From Chrysochromulina parva (Eukaryota; Haptophyta; Prymnesiales; Chrysochromulinaceae), in assembly GCA_002887195.1 (NCBI GenBank), contig PJAB01000779.1:1-20878 (forward strand): a stretch of DNA of 20,878 nucleotides. The letters run 5' to 3'. The notes under the pieces are model-generated. The model was not told the DNA's origin and ran no database searches. It saw only the letters and a program-made list of their open reading frames with translations. Below, piece after piece: positions 18,309 through 20,878 of this stretch (within the stretch, counting starts at the first letter, position 1; each line of letters opens with the position of its first letter). Both the position numbers and the translations under genes were made by a program.

Positions 18309-20878
18309 TCAGACCTTTTGCACTACCTTGCCCGGGGAGGCCCCCGCAGCCTGAGCAGCCCCATCGGATGAACCAGGTTCCGAGGTCAGCCGTGTCGCAG
18401 ACGAAGCCAGGTTCTTCTGAGATCCGGCCCGATCCAGCCCGGTGAGCTGTCGACGTTGCAAGCCCTGCGGCGGCTTGAGTCTCGCTCCGAAGGGCGCACC
18501 GCTCGTACTCGTATTGGCTCCATCCGCCGGAGGTGTGGGAACCCTCCCACGGCTCCCACGCTCGAGAAATTTCGCGTTCGCCGACTTGGGCGCGGGGGTG
18601 GCAGCCCTCTTGAGCGGCGCGGGGGGCGGCTGACTGCGCGCTTCGCGAAACAGCTCGAGGGCACTTGGCTCATCTCGGCCGGCGTCGGGCGTTTCGTCAA
18701 CGGGCGTTTCGTCGAGCTTCGGCTTCTCGACGTCCCTAAACGAGGGTTGGGCGAAGTCTCCACCGAGGAGCTGAGGAGAAAGGGCTTGCTCGAGGAAGGT
18801 TGCATCGACGTCGAGGACGAAATCCCCCTCCACTGTTCCTATCTTTCCCATCGCCTTTTTAAACACCTTCTGCTCCTCGTCGCTGAGGATGGCGAGGCTC
18901 TGCTTGGTGATCTTGATCGACGAGGTGCGGCGCATGAGGGCCGTCCGCGCCGGCTCCGCTTCAACAACGGGGACACAGGACGGCGCGGCGCGAGGTGAAA
19001 GTCCGAGCCGAAAGCCCGCGCCCGCGCCGACGTCCTCTGCGCCCTCGCCGTCCTCGTCGGAGCTAAAGAACTTGGCAACAGACGATCGGCGGAAGGCGCT
19101 GTCGAGGGGGCTCGCTTCGAAGGATGCTGGGCGAGAGTTGAGGTCCTGGAGGACAATGCCATGATTATAGTCCAACCGGCCGGAACCCACTGCCCCAGGC
19201 CTCGGCAGGGACGATGGCGTCGGCAGGCCGCGTCTCGACTCGTCACCGCCGTCTCGCGGCCGCAGGTTTGCCGCAAAGCGTACCGCAGCGGCACGCGTGG
19301 TCATTCTGCCGGATGGATGCTCCGACTTTGTGGCCGCCTCCATTGTCAGGTCTTCCGCAAAGGAATCCCTCCCGCGACGCGAAGTGTAACGGCCAGGGGC
19401 GTCAAAGCCGGGGCTGCTGGCTGCAGACGAGGGATCATCACTCTCTCCGGCCTCAGCGATCTTGACTTCAGCGGTTTTGATCGCCTTTATCACTGCCTTG
19501 TTAGAGAGGCTGCTTGTGAGCTTGGCGTTGGGGGCGAACGTCACCTTCGGCCCACCGGGCAGGCGCACTTCCGACCATCGCTCAGCCTTCTTTGTCGTCA
19601 TCACCGCCACGAGGACGTCTTGTAATGCCTCGACCGTCTTCTTGTTCCGGCGCACATAGATGCAGACGATGATGCAGAGGCACAGCGCCGCGCTCGAGGC
19701 GACCGCGATGATGATGGTGAGCATCCGTGCCTGCTCCTCCGCCAAAAGCCGCGTCAGTTCCCTGGCGCGAATTGAGGCGGGATCCATGCCGGGCTGGTAG
19801 GGCGGCGGCGCTTCGGGCGGCGGAGGAGAAGGCGGCTTTGAGGGCGGCGGGGATGGCGGCGGAGGTCTGGGTGGCGGCGAAGGCGGTGGGGATGGCGGTG
19901 GAGATGGGGGCGGGGATGGTGGCGGAGGAAAGGGTGGAGGAAAGGGTGGCGGCGAGGGCGGCGGCGGCGAAGGCGGCGGCGGCGAGGGTGGCGGCGGCGA
20001 GGGTGGCGGCGGCGTGGGCGCAAAGAGCACGATGATGGTGATGACGGGTGCCGGAGGATTGTTGATGACGACGCCAAGTGTCTCAGAGGTATTGCCATTG
20101 GCGAGGCTGGTCAGCTGCGTGACTGCTCCCGCTGAAGACCCGGGCAGCATGCGGAAGTTGACCTCAACGTCGAGGCCGCTGCTTTGCAAGGAGCGTACAT
20201 TGCCGCCGTGCAGCTGCAAGCGGCGGTGGCGCCAGCCCGCGGCCGTGCCATCACCCTCGGTCACGCGCCCGCTCGCATCGGCAAGGGCGCGGCGTCCGCT
20301 GCCCGTGGTATTGGCCGCCGTGGTGTTGGGCGCCGTGGGCATCGTTCCGCCGCCAATCGATGGGCCTACGGTCAGGCCTGCGAGCGGGCCTGAGAGATAG
20401 GTGAGAGTCACGCGGTGCGGGTTGACCTGTGGGGAGGAGGGAGGGCGCCGTGGTGAGCACTTGCATGCAGGGCTCCACAGGACGCACGCAGAGAGTCACG
20501 CGATGCGGGGAGAGAGACCTGCACAGCGGCGGCGAGGCTGTTGATGAAGTTGATCGCCTCAAAGTTATCGGACGTTCTGGCAAGGGAAAGGTCCATTTGA
20601 ATATTCTCGCCCCAGGAGCAACCGGGGCACAGGGGTGGCGGCGAGGGCGGCGGCGGCGAAGGCGGGGGCGAGGGGGGCGGCGAAGGTGGTGGCGGTGAAG
20701 GAGGCGGTGAGGGCGGCGGGCTGGGAGGTGGTGAGGGCGGCGGGGGCGATGGGGGAGGCGAGGGCGGCGGCGATGGCGGCGGCGGAGAGGGAGGCGGGCT
20801 GGGAGGTGGTGAGGGCGGCGGGGGCGACGGGGGAGGCGAAGGCGGCGGCGAGGGCGGCGGCGGCGAGGGCAGCGGGGA
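18309..20878 (-). CDS. Pro-rich single-pass membrane protein, 5' partial; exons 20519-20878 (continues) and 18309-20426
   Basis: The gene runs off the right edge. The visible N-terminal part is SPPP/SPPPP repeats (20638-20878), then LCPGCSWGENIQMDLSLA and a small alpha/beta module (DNFEAINFINSLAAAVQ|VNPHRVTLTYLSG) resembling the beta-alpha-beta modules of algal Pro-rich, pherophorin-like surface proteins. A Thr/Asn-rich stretch with several N-glycosylation sequons follows. Then come DVEVNFRMLPGSSAGAV, APVITIIVLF and a second PPPPSPPP block (about 19800-20020). One membrane helix lies at about 19653-19724 (MLTIIIAVASSAALCLCIIV), followed by YVRRNKK. The tail of about 450 aa is charged and Ser/Pro-rich, with no domain I recognise. 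SPPP runs are typical hydroxyproline O-glycosylation sites in green-lineage walls; that this applies here is an inference. The plan matches the gene at 8857. Confidence 0.76.
20427..20518 (-). other. 92-bp intron bounded by a direct repeat
   Basis: Junctions in gene sense are GTGCAG|GTCTCTC and CCCCACAG|GTCAAC, with a pyrimidine-rich 3' end and GTGCTCAC as a possible branch site. The direct repeat 20403-20429 / 20491-20521 shares GAGAGTCACGCG, TGCGGG and GACCTG on the plus strand, with a 4-bp indel. Phase 0 joins AAAVQ to VNPHRVTLTYLSG. Without splicing the frame becomes a short unrelated tail ending at 20408. Confidence 0.8.
20638..20878 (-). repeat. SPPP-coding repeat tract, with a 78-bp higher-order repeat
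   Basis: The whole tract reads as Ser-Pro(3-4) units in the frame of the gene at 18309. A larger unit beginning GCGGGCTGGGAGGTGGTGAG (plus strand) recurs at 20716 and 20794, a period of 78 bp or 26 codons. The plus strand is G-rich throughout. Confidence 0.9.

Noticed and set aside
17611..18354. ORFs in the convergent spacer
   Set aside because: They coincide with noncoding duplication and lack recognisable features.

Overview
This window looks like nuclear DNA from a eukaryotic microalga. It is GC-rich and gene-dense. The genes are long and intron-poor, and two of them encode surface proteins with (Ser)-Pro-Pro-Pro ectodomains. There is a SET/MYND protein, a multi-EF-hand protein, short spliceosomal introns with AG|GT junctions, and one protein whose N-terminus resembles a secondary-plastid presequence (signal peptide followed by an Ala-Leu-Leu-Ala-Pro motif). 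A haptophyte is my best guess, with other secondary-plastid algae (pelagophyte-like stramenopiles) possible; nothing here fixes the lineage. I see no bacterial operon logic, rRNA, tRNA, CRISPR array or intact transposon.

Layout. 521-2191 (-): RRM domain fused to an RsmH/MraW-type rRNA methyltransferase. 2456-4067 (-): probable plastid-targeted protein with two copies of a beta-rich domain, interrupted by a 73-bp intron. 4285-4905 (+): small protein with two identically spaced CxxC...CxxC zinc modules, divergent from the previous gene. 5405-6880 (+): SMYD-like SET/MYND protein with a 21-bp repeat inside its SET domain. 7098-8381 (+): charged coiled-coil protein. 8857-10563 (-): single-pass membrane protein with Pro-rich ectodomain and a 45-bp repeat. 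10851-13669 (-): 871-aa multi-EF-hand protein in three exons. 14316-17403 (+): 977-aa DUF1769 (UPF0590)/WS-DGAT-like acyltransferase fusion in two exons. 18309-20878 (-): Pro-rich membrane protein, two exons visible, running off the right edge. The larger gene-free stretches are 1-520, 4906-5404, 8382-8856, 13670-14315 and 17404-18308.

The main result concerns introns. Five can be inferred because splicing restores one frame across otherwise separate ORFs. In all five, the 5' and 3' splice sites lie in matching positions of a direct repeat, so the repeat straddles the exon/intron border at both ends. The match is 27/28 bp in one, about 23 identical positions in another, 17/21 in a third and only 7-9 bp in the other two. 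This is the layout expected if introns arise by tandem duplication of exon sequence holding AGGT, or by insertion of introner-like elements with target-site duplication. Two introns also carry internal 22-bp tandem repeats, and three share a GATTGC-containing core. The palindromes TGCATGCA and TACATGTA recur near several gene boundaries and may be regulatory.

The genes do not form an obvious pathway. Two (RsmH-like, tandem-domain protein) could act in an organelle, two are surface proteins of the same general design, and the rest are chromatin/protein methylation, calcium sensing and lipid acyl transfer.
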